NCBI RefSeq assembly: GCF_014638095.1
Contig: NZ_BMFH01000001.1
Span: forward strand, 1,373,227-1,437,226
Length of the DNA stretch: 64,000 nucleotides
Reading direction: 5' to 3'
Source of the DNA: Muriicola marianensis
GTDB taxonomy: Bacteria; Bacteroidota; Bacteroidia; Flavobacteriales; Flavobacteriaceae
This document shows, in pieces, positions 17,432 to 25,896 of the stretch. Position 1 is the stretch's first letter; the number at the start of each line of letters is the position of its first letter. The position numbers were made by a program, and so were the translations under genes. The notes below the pieces were generated by a model that saw only the letters and a list, made by a program, of their open reading frames with translations, did not search any database and had not been told where the DNA came from.

Positions 17432-18631
17432 ATGAACACAAGAAATTTTATAATAGGGATTATCGCATTCTCCATGATTTCCTGTATGGAAGACGTGACC
17501 ACAGTATACGAGCAGCCCTTGCCTGAAACTGTTGTCCCGGATATACCCGAGGAAGAATCCGCACAACCAGCCCAGGAAGCCAATCCCGAAAAGGCATATG
17601 AGTGGCTGATCCACATGCAGGGCACCAATGGACTGGTAGAAAGCTCTGAGTTCACAAACTTTGTTTCACTCTACGACAACGCATTAGCGGCCCTGGTCTT
17701 TATGGCTGAAGGAGATCTTGAGCGTGCAGAACAAATCCTTGATTTCTTTAATGACAGGCTACATTCAGAATTTGAGTCCAATCAGGGAGGGTTCTTTCAG
17801 TACCGGGATACCTCTGGCGAACAGGGATCCAGAATCTGGATGGGAGACAACGCCTGGCTCTTGCTGGCTCTGAACCAATATCACGAAATCTCCCAAACCA
17901 ACCGATATGAAATCCTGGCAAATGAACTGGAGACCTGGTTGCGTTCCCTGCAGGAAGAAGACGGAGGACTTAAAGGTGGTACAAATGAAGACGGGAGTGC
18001 CATTCCCAGGGTAACGGAAGGGATCATCACTGCTTTCAACGCAGTAAAGGGTTTTGATGAATTTCACGAAAAGATACTCCTGTTCCTCAGTGAACAGAGA
18101 TGGGATACCGAATGGCAGGTGCTTACCACAGATTCTGAGAATCCAGCATACGAACATGCCCTGGATCTTTACTCCCTTGGCTATCTCATTCTGGAGGATT
18201 TCCCAAAATCAGTCCTGCACAAAGCAGATCGATTCCTCACAGCACATACTCCTGCTTCACGGAGTACGATGATTACCGGTTATTGCTTCGATGAAGACAG
18301 GGACGTCGTATGGCTTGAAGGTACTGCCCAGATGGCTCTGGCTTTTCAAACTGCACAGGAGACTGGGAAAATGGAAGAAATTCTGTACGACCTTGAAGGG
18401 ACATTTTTAGTCAGTGAAATTAATCAGGAGGTCATAGGATTACCCTACACCACCAATCCCGGAACTAACTTTGGTGCCGTTGCCTTATGGGATCACGCGG
18501 ATAAAGCCGCCACTGTTTCCTCCACGTCCTGGTATTTATTTGTGAAAAACAACTTCGACCCCTTCCGGTTAGAGAAAAACAAACAAATTCCCGAGCATTT
18601 GAAATTCTGGTCGGCTACGGAAGCTGATTAA
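17432..18631 (+). CDS. Lipoprotein with alpha/alpha-toroid (six-hairpin) type domain
   Basis: A 399-residue exported protein: N-terminal hydrophobic signal with lipobox FSMISC (Cys18), an acidic Pro/Glu linker to about residue 45, then a helical-repeat domain. Alternating helices and short loops with GG and W (FFQYRDTSGEQGSRIWMGDNAWLLLALNQY, EEDGGLKGGTNEDGSAIPRVTEGIITAFNAVKGF, DRDVVWLEGTAQMALAFQTA) are like six-hairpin glycosidase or terpenoid-cyclase toroids. No family could be named and no catalytic pair is certain. Candidate roles are polysaccharide-related enzyme or binding protein. Confidence 0.6.
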   Translation: MNTRNFIIGIIAFSMISCMEDVTTVYEQPLPETVVPDIPEEESAQPAQEANPEKAYEWLIHMQGTNGLVESSEFTNFVSLYDNALAALVFMAEGDLERAEQILDFFNDRLHSEFESNQGGFFQYRDTSGEQGSRIWMGDNAWLLLALNQYHEISQTNRYEILANELETWLRSLQEEDGGLKGGTNEDGSAIPRVTEGIITAFNAVKGFDEFHEKILLFLSEQRWDTEWQVLTTDSENPAYEHALDLYSLGYLILEDFPKSVLHKADRFLTAHTPASRSTMITGYCFDEDRDVVWLEGTAQMALAFQTAQETGKMEEILYDLEGTFLVSEINQEVIGLPYTTNPGTNFGAVALWDHADKAATVSSTSWYLFVKNNFDPFRLEKNKQIPEHLKFWSATEAD

Positions 18632-18704
18632 TGCGGGCTCGAATTTTGCCATTTCCTTAACAGCAAAGCCCTTTCAAATCCTTTAATTTTACGAAAAAGA
18701 GGCT

Positions 18705-18923
18705 ATGAAAGATTCTGCAATGTTCTGGGTAGGGAGTACCACTCTCGTCCTGCTGACCGTCACCATCATGGCAGCTATGGACTTTCCCTTTAACTGGGTA
18801 TTCTATATCACCGTCTTGGGTCAGGTTATGATCGTCTATATGGTATACCGTGTCCTGACGGATAATTACACCACCTCAAAGACCTTTGAGGATTTCTATG
18901 AAGATCACCCGATCAGGGAGTAA
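18705..18923 (+). CDS. Small two-helix membrane protein
   Basis: A 72-residue protein with two hydrophobic helices (about residues 5-24 and 29-48) and an acidic C-terminal tail (TFEDFYEDHPIRE). A TAATTTTA -7-like element at 684-691 of this kilobase (18684-18691) precedes the ATG. It ends 1 bp before the convergent universal stress protein gene. No family recognised; its position beside the low-oxygen block is the only clue. Confidence 0.7.
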   Translation: MKDSAMFWVGSTTLVLLTVTIMAAMDFPFNWVFYITVLGQVMIVYMVYRVLTDNYTTSKTFEDFYEDHPIRE

Positions 18924-18924
18924 T

Positions 18925-19827
18925 TTACTTTGCTAATTGCAATTCCTTATCCTTCTTTGATTTACCGGGGGCATTCATGCCGAGTTCAGGGATCACTAAC
19001 AACGGCACCTGGGTGTGGAAGGCCATCCTGCGAACCACGGGTTCTCTGGTCATTCGTTCCATATAGCTGTGCTGGTAATTCAGCATGGCCAACAGGTGAA
19101 TATCCAACTCGTCTGCAAAGACTTCCAGGGTCTTGGAAACGGAATTGAGTTCGGAAACGGTGTGGACATAATGATCGATCTTATCGAAATACTTCCTCAG
19201 CATGTTGAGGTTAAACTGCTGTATCTCTGATAGCGCGCGAATTTTGTTCTGAACATAGACGATCCTAATCGAGGCCTTAAAGCTTTTGGCCAGTTCAATA
19301 AGAGGCTGAAGTTCCGAACGACTGTAATAACGCTTGAAATCCGTCGCAAAGACCAGTTCCTGTGGTTTTACGTAATCAAAATCCTTAGGGATGGTCAGCA
19401 CCGGACATTCCTTTACTGCCTTGATGATCCGAACCGTGTTACTACCCAGGAAGACCTCATCTACTCCTGAGGCTCCTTTGGTCCCGGTTACCACCAGGTC
19501 GATCCCCTCATTCTCCACCATATTCCTGATCTCTTCCACGAGGATGTTAAAAGACGATCTGAGTTTAAAGGTGTGCTTTTTATTCCTGAAATTCTCTTTG
19601 ATCTTGGTCAGGATCTCTTCCAGGCCTTTTTGGGAGTTCTCCCTACTACCCTCATCCAGTGGGCTCGACTGGGCATTGGAGGCCATAAACCTGCTGCTGG
19701 GAATCACAGGGGTGTAGGTGTTCAACAAATGGAATTCACATTCCTCTTTCTTAGTCAGCTCAAGGATATACCGGATGGCATTCCATGAATTATCCGAAAA
19801 ATCTGTGGGTAATAAGATGCGTTTCAT
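18925..19827 (-). CDS. Tandem universal stress protein (UspA family)
   Basis: A 300-residue protein with two Usp domains. The first (residues 1-150) starts MKRILLPTDFSDNSWNAI and has the ATP-binding pattern GxxGx9GS in GTKGASGVDEVFLGSN, then CPVLTIP. The second (about 155-280) starts ELVFATDFKRYYSRSEL but has lost the nucleotide motif (ERMTREPVVRRMAFHTQVPLLVIPE). This is usual for tandem Usp proteins. It has an Fnr-type dyad upstream (19883-19896), so induction at low oxygen is expected. Confidence 0.9.
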   Translation of the reverse strand: MKRILLPTDFSDNSWNAIRYILELTKKEECEFHLLNTYTPVIPSSRFMASNAQSSPLDEGSRENSQKGLEEILTKIKENFRNKKHTFKLRSSFNILVEEIRNMVENEGIDLVVTGTKGASGVDEVFLGSNTVRIIKAVKECPVLTIPKDFDYVKPQELVFATDFKRYYSRSELQPLIELAKSFKASIRIVYVQNKIRALSEIQQFNLNMLRKYFDKIDHYVHTVSELNSVSKTLEVFADELDIHLLAMLNYQHSYMERMTREPVVRRMAFHTQVPLLVIPELGMNAPGKSKKDKELQLAK

Positions 19828-19852
19828 AGGGATTTCTCTACAGTCACAGGGG

Positions 19853-19896
19853 TAAAAATAGAGAAGCCGTCCAGCGGAAACAATGACATTTATCAG
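19853..19896 (-). promoter_or_regulatory. Fnr-type dyad and -7 element of the stress protein gene
   Basis: ATGACATTTATCAG at 19883-19896 contains TGA-N6-TCA centred at 19889.5. On the minus strand a TATTTTTA -7-like element occupies 19860-19853. The centre-to-element distance is 29.5 bp, placing the dyad near -42 of a start at about 19846. Confidence 0.65.
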
Positions 19897-19970
19897 GTTT
19901 GACAGGGGCTCCCGGGAGATGGAGAAATTGTGATATTAAATCGGTAAGGAACTAGGTAGAGAAGATCCTG

Positions 19971-20660
19971 TCAGAAGCCGTCCACCAGATCGCGGAGTTT
20001 CTTTTCATCCTGGACTCCGATCTTTTTCCCGGAAGTCTTGATGTATTTCTTCTTCTTGAATTCAGAAATGATTCTGATACAGGACTCTGTGGCGGTCCCC
20101 ACGACATTGGCAATATCTTCCCTGGAAAGGGTAATGCTCAGGTAACCCTCTGCGTCTTCCCCAAAATTGTCTCTGAGATATAAGAATGCCTCTGCGATGC
20201 GTTGTTTCACTGTTTTTTGCGACATGTTTACAATCACGTCATCAGCTTCACGAAGATCATGCGCCATGTGCCGGAGTACCTCCACCGTAAAATTCGGGTT
20301 TTGATGCAAGGCGTCGACGATTCCCTCTTTAGGGATGTAACAGACCTCCATATCGCTCACAGCCACAGCGCTAAGATTGGAAGATTCCTCAGCGATCACA
20401 GAGCGTTGTCCCATGACCTCGCCCTTGCTGGCGAGTTTAACGATCTGGTCCTTGCCATTGGCGCTGAGTTTGGAAAGCTTTGATACCCCATCTCGAACAC
20501 AAAAGACACCATTGAGTTTTTCACCTTCGGAAAATATAGGATCTCCCTTCTTGATGATCTTGGTGGTTTTGGTATCCGAAACCCGTTTTAGCTCTTCTTT
20601 GCTCATAGCCCGCAAAGAATTGAATTGCCTGATGATGCAATTCTCGCATCTGCTTTTCAT
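19971..20660 (-). CDS. Crp/Fnr-family transcription regulator, FNR-like with three of four cluster cysteines
   Basis: A 229-residue regulator with N-terminal cysteine region, cyclic-nucleotide-type beta-roll (about 30-120), dimer helix (about 120-150) and winged HTH (about 170-215). RCENCIIRQFN at 4-14 aligns without gaps to E. coli FNR HCQDCSISQLC: C5 and C8 match C20 and C23, but N14 replaces C29. C107 (EVCYIP) matches C122 (MVCEIP) at the same 99-residue distance. C54 is extra. The recognition helix TESCIRII keeps FNR/CRP Glu and Arg but has Ile where FNR has Ser212. It sits divergently beside the fixI/cco genes and is the obvious reader of the dyads in this region. Confidence 0.9.
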   Translation of the reverse strand: MKSRCENCIIRQFNSLRAMSKEELKRVSDTKTTKIIKKGDPIFSEGEKLNGVFCVRDGVSKLSKLSANGKDQIVKLASKGEVMGQRSVIAEESSNLSAVAVSDMEVCYIPKEGIVDALHQNPNFTVEVLRHMAHDLREADDVIVNMSQKTVKQRIAEAFLYLRDNFGEDAEGYLSITLSREDIANVVGTATESCIRIISEFKKKKYIKTSGKKIGVQDEKKLRDLVDGF

Positions 20661-20747
20661 GAGGTACTTATTTCAATATTCTAAGGTACGACAATTTGAA
20701 GATTTCCCCATGGAACTCACGGGATTTTTCTGATTGGTAATACCGAT

Positions 20748-20760
20748 TCGCCCGAGGCGA
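20748..20760. repeat. Short inverted repeat upstream of the Fnr-like gene
   Basis: TCGCC-CGA-GGCGA, a 5-bp perfect inverted repeat in the fnr/fixI intergenic region. It might be an operator for the fnr side. No other support. Confidence 0.3.
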
Positions 20761-20776
20761 GGTGAAACGCTTTAAC

Positions 20777-20820
20777 CTGACTAATATCATGTTTTAGGGC
20801 TTCTCTTAATCGCATCTTTG
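20777..20820 (+). promoter_or_regulatory. Fnr-type dyad and -7 element of the fixI gene
   Basis: CTGACTAATATCATG (20777-20791) has TGA-N6-TCA centred at 20783.5. The -7-like element CATCTTTG is at 20813-20820, 29.5 bp from the centre, and 22 bp before the ATG at 20843. Same geometry as at the other low-oxygen promoters here. Confidence 0.65.
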
Positions 20821-20842
20821 CACCCAGGTATGAAGCAAATCT

Positions 20843-23218
20843 ATGGATAAAGAGCTCTGTTTTCACTGTGGGCTCCCCTGTGATGATGATACGGTCCTGT
20901 TTCAGGACAAGTCTTTTTGTTGCCCGGGTTGCAGAACAGTGTATGAGATATTCGACTCAAATGATCTCAGGTATTATTACGACCTGCAATCGGCTGCGGG
21001 AATCACTCCCAATTACACTCCGGGGAAATTCGATTTCCTGGGTGAACCCGAGATCGCAGAGCAACTGCTCGAGTTCAATGACGGAAGGCACGGGATCATC
21101 AACCTCTACATCCCCACCATGCATTGCAGTTCATGTATTTGGGTCCTGGAGAACCTGCAAAAACTGGCACCCGGGATTGTTCAGTCCCAGGTCGACTTTC
21201 CCAAAAAGACCGTAAGGATAACCTTCAATACAGATGAAGTATCCCTAAAGGATATAGCCATTTTGCTCGCCCGGATCGGGTATGAACCCACTATATCTCT
21301 TGCGGATTCAGGGCGAAAGGAAAAAACGGAGGACAAGAAACTTATCTATCAACTCGGGGTAGCGGGTTTTGCGTTCGGGAATATCATGTTCCTTTCCTTC
21401 CCTGAATACTTTGAAGTTGAAGAGTTCTGGCTAGAGCAGTATAAAGTTCTTTTCCGATGGCTGATGTTTGCCTTCTCCCTTCCCGTAGTATTCTACGCGG
21501 GACAGGACTATCTCATATCAGCCTACAAAGGTCTCAGGAGCAAATTCATGAATATAGACGTGCCTATTGCGCTCGGGATCCTCGTCCTCTTCATCCGCAG
21601 CACCCTGGAGATCACATTCGACTGGGGCAGTGGATTTTTTGACAGTTTGAGCGGACTCGTCTTCTTTCTCCTGCTGGGGAAGTATTTTCAAAAACGCACC
21701 TATTCCTTCCTCTCTTTTGAAAGGGATTATAAATCCTATTTCCCGGTAGCAGTTACCCGAATCGACCAGCAGGGTAGAGAGGAGATCGTACAGGTGAATC
21801 GGGTGATCAAAGGCGACCGACTCCTGATCAGGCACGGGGAGATCATACCTGTGGACGGGGTACTCGAGACCGGAGATGCAGAAATTGACTACAGTTTTGT
21901 CACCGGGGAGGCCAGGCCTGTCAACATAACAAAAGGTGAAAAGCTGTTTGCGGGCGGTAAGCAGCTCAGGGGACCCATAGAATTGCTGGCTACAGAAAAT
22001 GTCTCACAAAGCTATCTCACCCGGCTGTGGAGCCACTCCGTTTTCGGTGAGAAATCTGAAAGCAAGTTCAAGACCCTGACAGACCGCATCGGAAAAAGTT
22101 TTACCCTGGCGGTCCTTACTATTGCCCTTGTATCAGGGCTTTATTGGGCATTCACCGATCCTGCAGTGATCTGGAACGTCGTCACCGCCGTCCTGATCAT
22201 TGCCTGTCCCTGTGCCATTGCCCTGGCTGCACCCTTTACCATGGGCAATATGTTGCGCATTTTCGGCAAGCGCAAATTTTACCTCAAGGATGCTGTCGTG
22301 ATCGAAAAATTGGCAACAATAGACACAGTGATCTTTGATAAGACCGGGACCCTGTCCACCCGAAGATACGACCAGATAGAGTACGAGGGGAATGAACTTT
22401 CACCCCGGGAGAAATCCCTCTTGAAAAGTACCCTGAGAGCTTCCAACCACCCCCTGAGCCGTTCCCTGTACAACATGCTGAAAGAACAGGATATCACTGT
22501 TCTCGACTCTTATGAAGAACACATGGGACAGGGGCTTTACGGGAGCAAAGGGGATGCCTCTATCAAAATAGGGTCTTCGGAGTTTGTCGATAACTGCACC
22601 TCTGCTACTCCTGACAAATCGGTGGTTCACCTGAGTACAAACGAACAATACAGGGGACATTTTATCCTTCACAGCCAGTACAGGGACGGGGTCTCCCAAC
22701 TCATGTCAGAACTTGGAGAGCAGATGGAAATAGGGGTACTTTCAGGAGATCACGAGGGGGAGAGAAACCGCCTGGAAGCCTTGTTGCCGAACCTGACACC
22801 CATGTACTTCAACCAGAGTCCGGAAGATAAATTGTTCTTTGTCCGATCCCTGCAGGATTCAGGCAAAAAGGTCATGATGGTAGGTGACGGTCTGAACGAT
22901 GCTGGAGCCCTGGCACAAAGCGACGTGGGCATCGCCCTCTCAGAGGATATCAATGTCTTTTCCCCTGCTTGTGACGGTATCCTCGATGCGTCTAAGTTCA
23001 AATTCCTGGGCACCTATGTTGATGCCTCAAAACAGGCCATGCGCATTGTCAAAATTAGTTTTGTGCTGTCTCTGTTCTACAACCTCATCGGTTTGTATTT
23101 CGCCGTAACCGGCCAGTTGATGCCCGTTGTGGCAGCCATCCTCATGCCCCTGAGTTCGATCAGTATAGTGGCCTTCACCACCCTGGCGACCAACTGGGCA
23201 GGAAGAAAAATTAAATAA
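20843..23218 (+). CDS. ccoI: Copper-transporting P-type ATPase FixI/CcoI
   Basis: A 791-residue P1B ATPase that exports copper for assembly of the cbb3 oxidase. An N-terminal Cys-rich zinc-finger-like region (CFHCGLPC, CCPGC) precedes a heavy-metal-associated domain with MHCSSC. The intramembrane CPC is at 455-457, the phosphorylated Asp499 in DKTGT, and GDGLNDAGAL is the hinge motif; TGEARPV is the actuator loop. This plan matches CcoI rather than general CopA. It is followed by ccoS, which has its own promoter. Confidence 0.93.
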   Translation: MDKELCFHCGLPCDDDTVLFQDKSFCCPGCRTVYEIFDSNDLRYYYDLQSAAGITPNYTPGKFDFLGEPEIAEQLLEFNDGRHGIINLYIPTMHCSSCIWVLENLQKLAPGIVQSQVDFPKKTVRITFNTDEVSLKDIAILLARIGYEPTISLADSGRKEKTEDKKLIYQLGVAGFAFGNIMFLSFPEYFEVEEFWLEQYKVLFRWLMFAFSLPVVFYAGQDYLISAYKGLRSKFMNIDVPIALGILVLFIRSTLEITFDWGSGFFDSLSGLVFFLLLGKYFQKRTYSFLSFERDYKSYFPVAVTRIDQQGREEIVQVNRVIKGDRLLIRHGEIIPVDGVLETGDAEIDYSFVTGEARPVNITKGEKLFAGGKQLRGPIELLATENVSQSYLTRLWSHSVFGEKSESKFKTLTDRIGKSFTLAVLTIALVSGLYWAFTDPAVIWNVVTAVLIIACPCAIALAAPFTMGNMLRIFGKRKFYLKDAVVIEKLATIDTVIFDKTGTLSTRRYDQIEYEGNELSPREKSLLKSTLRASNHPLSRSLYNMLKEQDITVLDSYEEHMGQGLYGSKGDASIKIGSSEFVDNCTSATPDKSVVHLSTNEQYRGHFILHSQYRDGVSQLMSELGEQMEIGVLSGDHEGERNRLEALLPNLTPMYFNQSPEDKLFFVRSLQDSGKKVMMVGDGLNDAGALAQSDVGIALSEDINVFSPACDGILDASKFKFLGTYVDASKQAMRIVKISFVLSLFYNLIGLYFAVTGQLMPVVAAILMPLSSISIVAFTTLATNWAGRKIK

Positions 23219-23225
23219 GAAAACC

Positions 23226-23268
23226 TGATTTATGTCATTTTTTAAGGGTTTGAGCCAAAGTAGTTTTA
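23226..23268 (+). promoter_or_regulatory. Fnr-type dyad and -7 element of ccoS-ccoNOQP
   Basis: CTGATTTATGTCAT has TGA-N6-TCA at 23226-23237 (centre 23231.5). TAGTTTTA at 23261-23268 lies 29.5 bp from the centre and 19 bp before the ccoS ATG. This gives the oxidase structural genes a promoter separate from that of ccoI. Confidence 0.65.
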
Positions 23269-23287
23269 CGCCGGAATTCAGGTAGGT

Positions 23288-23503
23288 ATGAGTGTTATTT
23301 ATGTGTTACTCACCATTAGTATAGTGGTAGCAATCCTTTTTTTTATTGCCTTCATCCACTCTGTAAGGAGCGGCCAATACGAAGATTCCTATACCCCATC
23401 GGTAAGGATGCTCTTTGAGGATGAATTGCTCAAAACCGATGATTCCAAAGACCCCACCGCCCTTGAAACCCAAAAGACCAATTCTAAAAGCAAACAATTG
23501 TAA
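23288..23503 (+). CDS. ccoS: cbb3 oxidase assembly protein CcoS
   Basis: A 71-residue protein: one N-terminal membrane helix (VIYVLLTISIVVAILFFIAFI), then the family pattern SVRSGQYEDSYTPSVRMLFEDE. CcoS is needed for cofactor insertion into the cbb3 oxidase. It stops 2 bp before the ccoNO start. Confidence 0.9.
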   Translation: MSVIYVLLTISIVVAILFFIAFIHSVRSGQYEDSYTPSVRMLFEDELLKTDDSKDPTALETQKTNSKSKQL

Positions 23504-23505
23504 TT

Positions 23506-25707
23506 ATGGAAGTACAGCAATTTAGTTACGACAACCAGATCGTAAAGAAATTTATCTATGCCACCCTTTTCTGGGGGATCATTGGTATGCTGGTAGGCCT
23601 TCTGCTGGCCTTTATGTTTATGTTCCCCAACCTCACGGATGGGATCTCCTGGCTCAGTTTCGGGAGGCTGAGGCCGCTGCACACCAATGCAGTCATCTTT
23701 GCCTTTGTCGGTAATGCCATCTTTGCCGGGGTCTATTATTCCACCCAGCGATTGCTCAAAGCTCGCATGTTCAGCGACTTTCTGAGTAATCTGAATTTCT
23801 GGGGATGGCAGGCCATCATCGTGGCTGCGGCTGTTACCCTGCCCCTGGGATATACGACTTCAAAGGAATACGCAGAACTGGAATGGCCTATAGATCTGGC
23901 CATTGCCGTGATCTGGGTCGCCTTTGGCTTGAACCTCATAGGCACCATGATCAAGCGGCGCCAAAGGCACCTGTATGTAGCCATCTGGTTCTACCTGGCC
24001 ACCTTTGTGACCGTTGCGGTGCTTCATATTTTCAACAGCCTGGAACTACCCATCAGCGCCCTTAAGAGCTATTCGGTTTACGCTGGTGTACAGGACGCCC
24101 TGGTGCAGTGGTGGTACGGGCACAATGCTGTTGCCTTCTTCCTGACCACTCCCTTCCTGGGGCTTATGTATTACTTTGTTCCCAAAGCAGCCAACAGGCC
24201 GGTCTATTCCTACCGCCTGTCTATCGTGCACTTCTGGTCCCTGATCTTTATTTATATCTGGGCAGGACCCCACCACCTGCTGTACTCTGCCCTGCCAGAC
24301 TGGGCACAAAACCTGGGAGTTGCCTTCTCCGTTATGCTGATCGCACCTTCCTGGGGTGGTATGATCAACGGACTGCTGACTCTCAGAGGAGCCTGGGATA
24401 AGGTTCGCGTTGATCCTACCCTGAAATTTATGGTGGTCGCTATCACAGGATACGGGATGGCCACTTTTGAAGGCCCCATGCTCTCCCTGAAAAACGTAAA
24501 TGCAATTGCGCATTTCAGTGACTGGGTCATTGCACACGTGCATGTGGGAGCCCTCGCCTGGAACGGATTCCTGACCTTCGGTATGATCTACTGGTTGGTG
24601 CCAAAGATGTTCAAGACCCGCCTCCATTCGCTGCCCATGGCCAATTTCCATTTCTGGATTGGCACTCTTGGGATCATCCTCTACGCCCTGCCCATGTATG
24701 TGGCTGGATTCACACAGGCCCTGATGTGGAAGGACTTCAACCCGGATGGCAGCCTGGTGTACGGAAACTTCCTGGAAACTGTAAATGAGATCATGCCCAT
24801 GTATTGGATGAGAGCCATAGGAGGATCCCTCTACATTATCGGCTTTATCGTAATGCTGTACAACATTGTGGTCACCGTACGCTCGGGCAGTGCCGTGGTC
24901 GATGAGCAAGCAGAAGCCCCTGCCCTCACCAGGGTGTCCTCCAGAAGAACGGTTGGAGAGACCTTCCACACCTGGCTGGAGCGCAAACCTATACAGCTGA
25001 CCATTCTGGCCACTATCGCCATTCTCATTGGAGGGATCATACAGATCGTTCCTACCATCCTGGTGAAATCCAACATCCCGACCATCACCAGCGTAAAACC
25101 CTATACGCCTCTTGAATTGGAGGGGCGCGACCTCTATATACGCGAAGGCTGCGTCAGCTGCCACTCCCAAATGGTTCGTCCTTTCAGAAGCGAGGTGGAG
25201 CGATACGGGGAATACGCCAAAGCAGGGGAATTTGTCTATGACCATCCCTTCCTCTGGGGCAGTAAGCGCACCGGGCCAGACCTGCTGCGCGTGGGAGGCA
25301 AGTACTCCGATAACTGGCACCTGAACCATATGTACGACCCACAGAGTATGTCTGCCGGTTCCATTATGCCTGCCTACCAGTGGCTGGTAAGGGATGAGCA
25401 CGACCGAAGTGCAATTCAGGACAAGATGCGGGCCATGGTATCCCTCGGTGTTCCTTATACGGAGGAGGACATCAATAATGCCTTCGCCTCCATGGAAGAA
25501 CAGGCATTGCAGATCGAGATGAACCTGTATACAGATCCCGATTTTGCCAGGACATACGAAGAAGACAAGGCCAGGGCCTTGGAGGAAGGCAGGGAATTCG
25601 TGGAAATGAAAAACCGGGAGATCGTAGCCATGATCGCCTATCTCCAACGCCTGGGCACGGATATAAAGGTCAAGGAGACCGATCAACTCTTAACTGAAAA
25701 CAAATAA
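23506..25707 (+). CDS. ccoNO: Fused cbb3 cytochrome oxidase subunits I and II (CcoN-CcoO)
   Basis: A 733-residue fusion. Residues about 1-480 are the 12-helix heme-copper subunit CcoN (RLRPLHTNAVIFAFVGN with a heme ligand, WWYGHNAVAFFLTTPFLGLMYYFVPKAA, YIWAGPHHLLYSALPDW, WVIAHVHVGALAWNGF). After a linker (VSSRRTVGETFHTW) and one membrane helix, residues about 530-733 are CcoO with one c-type heme site EGCVSCHSQMVRPF (C549, C552, H553) and a methionine-bearing end (SIMPAYQWL). It reduces oxygen to water with high affinity and pumps protons. The fusion is usual in Bacteroidetes. Confidence 0.96.
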   Translation: MEVQQFSYDNQIVKKFIYATLFWGIIGMLVGLLLAFMFMFPNLTDGISWLSFGRLRPLHTNAVIFAFVGNAIFAGVYYSTQRLLKARMFSDFLSNLNFWGWQAIIVAAAVTLPLGYTTSKEYAELEWPIDLAIAVIWVAFGLNLIGTMIKRRQRHLYVAIWFYLATFVTVAVLHIFNSLELPISALKSYSVYAGVQDALVQWWYGHNAVAFFLTTPFLGLMYYFVPKAANRPVYSYRLSIVHFWSLIFIYIWAGPHHLLYSALPDWAQNLGVAFSVMLIAPSWGGMINGLLTLRGAWDKVRVDPTLKFMVVAITGYGMATFEGPMLSLKNVNAIAHFSDWVIAHVHVGALAWNGFLTFGMIYWLVPKMFKTRLHSLPMANFHFWIGTLGIILYALPMYVAGFTQALMWKDFNPDGSLVYGNFLETVNEIMPMYWMRAIGGSLYIIGFIVMLYNIVVTVRSGSAVVDEQAEAPALTRVSSRRTVGETFHTWLERKPIQLTILATIAILIGGIIQIVPTILVKSNIPTITSVKPYTPLELEGRDLYIREGCVSCHSQMVRPFRSEVERYGEYAKAGEFVYDHPFLWGSKRTGPDLLRVGGKYSDNWHLNHMYDPQSMSAGSIMPAYQWLVRDEHDRSAIQDKMRAMVSLGVPYTEEDINNAFASMEEQALQIEMNLYTDPDFARTYEEDKARALEEGREFVEMKNREIVAMIAYLQRLGTDIKVKETDQLLTENK

Positions 25708-25710
25708 GTC

Positions 25711-25890
25711 ATGCTGAAATTCGTCAAAAACCATATGGAGAGTATAGATGGAATAGCCACATATCCCATGATCTCCCTGCTGATCTTTTTTGTCTTCTTT
25801 GCCCTGTTGTTCTGGTGGGTCTTTACGGCCTCCAAAGAGCATATCAAAGAAGTAAGTGAAATCCCATTAGATGATAATCAACCAAAATAA
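25711..25890 (+). CDS. ccoQ: cbb3 oxidase small subunit CcoQ
   Basis: A 59-residue protein, MLKFVKNHMESIDGIATYP, with one membrane helix (ISLLIFFVFFALLFWWVFT) and a polar acidic tail (EVSEIPLDDNQPK). Position between ccoNO and ccoP, size and topology match CcoQ, which stabilises the complex. Only 3 bp separate it from ccoNO and 6 bp from ccoP. Confidence 0.88.
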   Translation: MLKFVKNHMESIDGIATYPMISLLIFFVFFALLFWWVFTASKEHIKEVSEIPLDDNQPK

Positions 25891-25896
25891 AAGGAC

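Noticed and set aside
24046-25686. 546-codon minus-strand open frame opposite ccoNO
   Set aside because: Antisense to an unmistakable oxidase gene; composition rich in G, H and V from mirrored codons, no domain.
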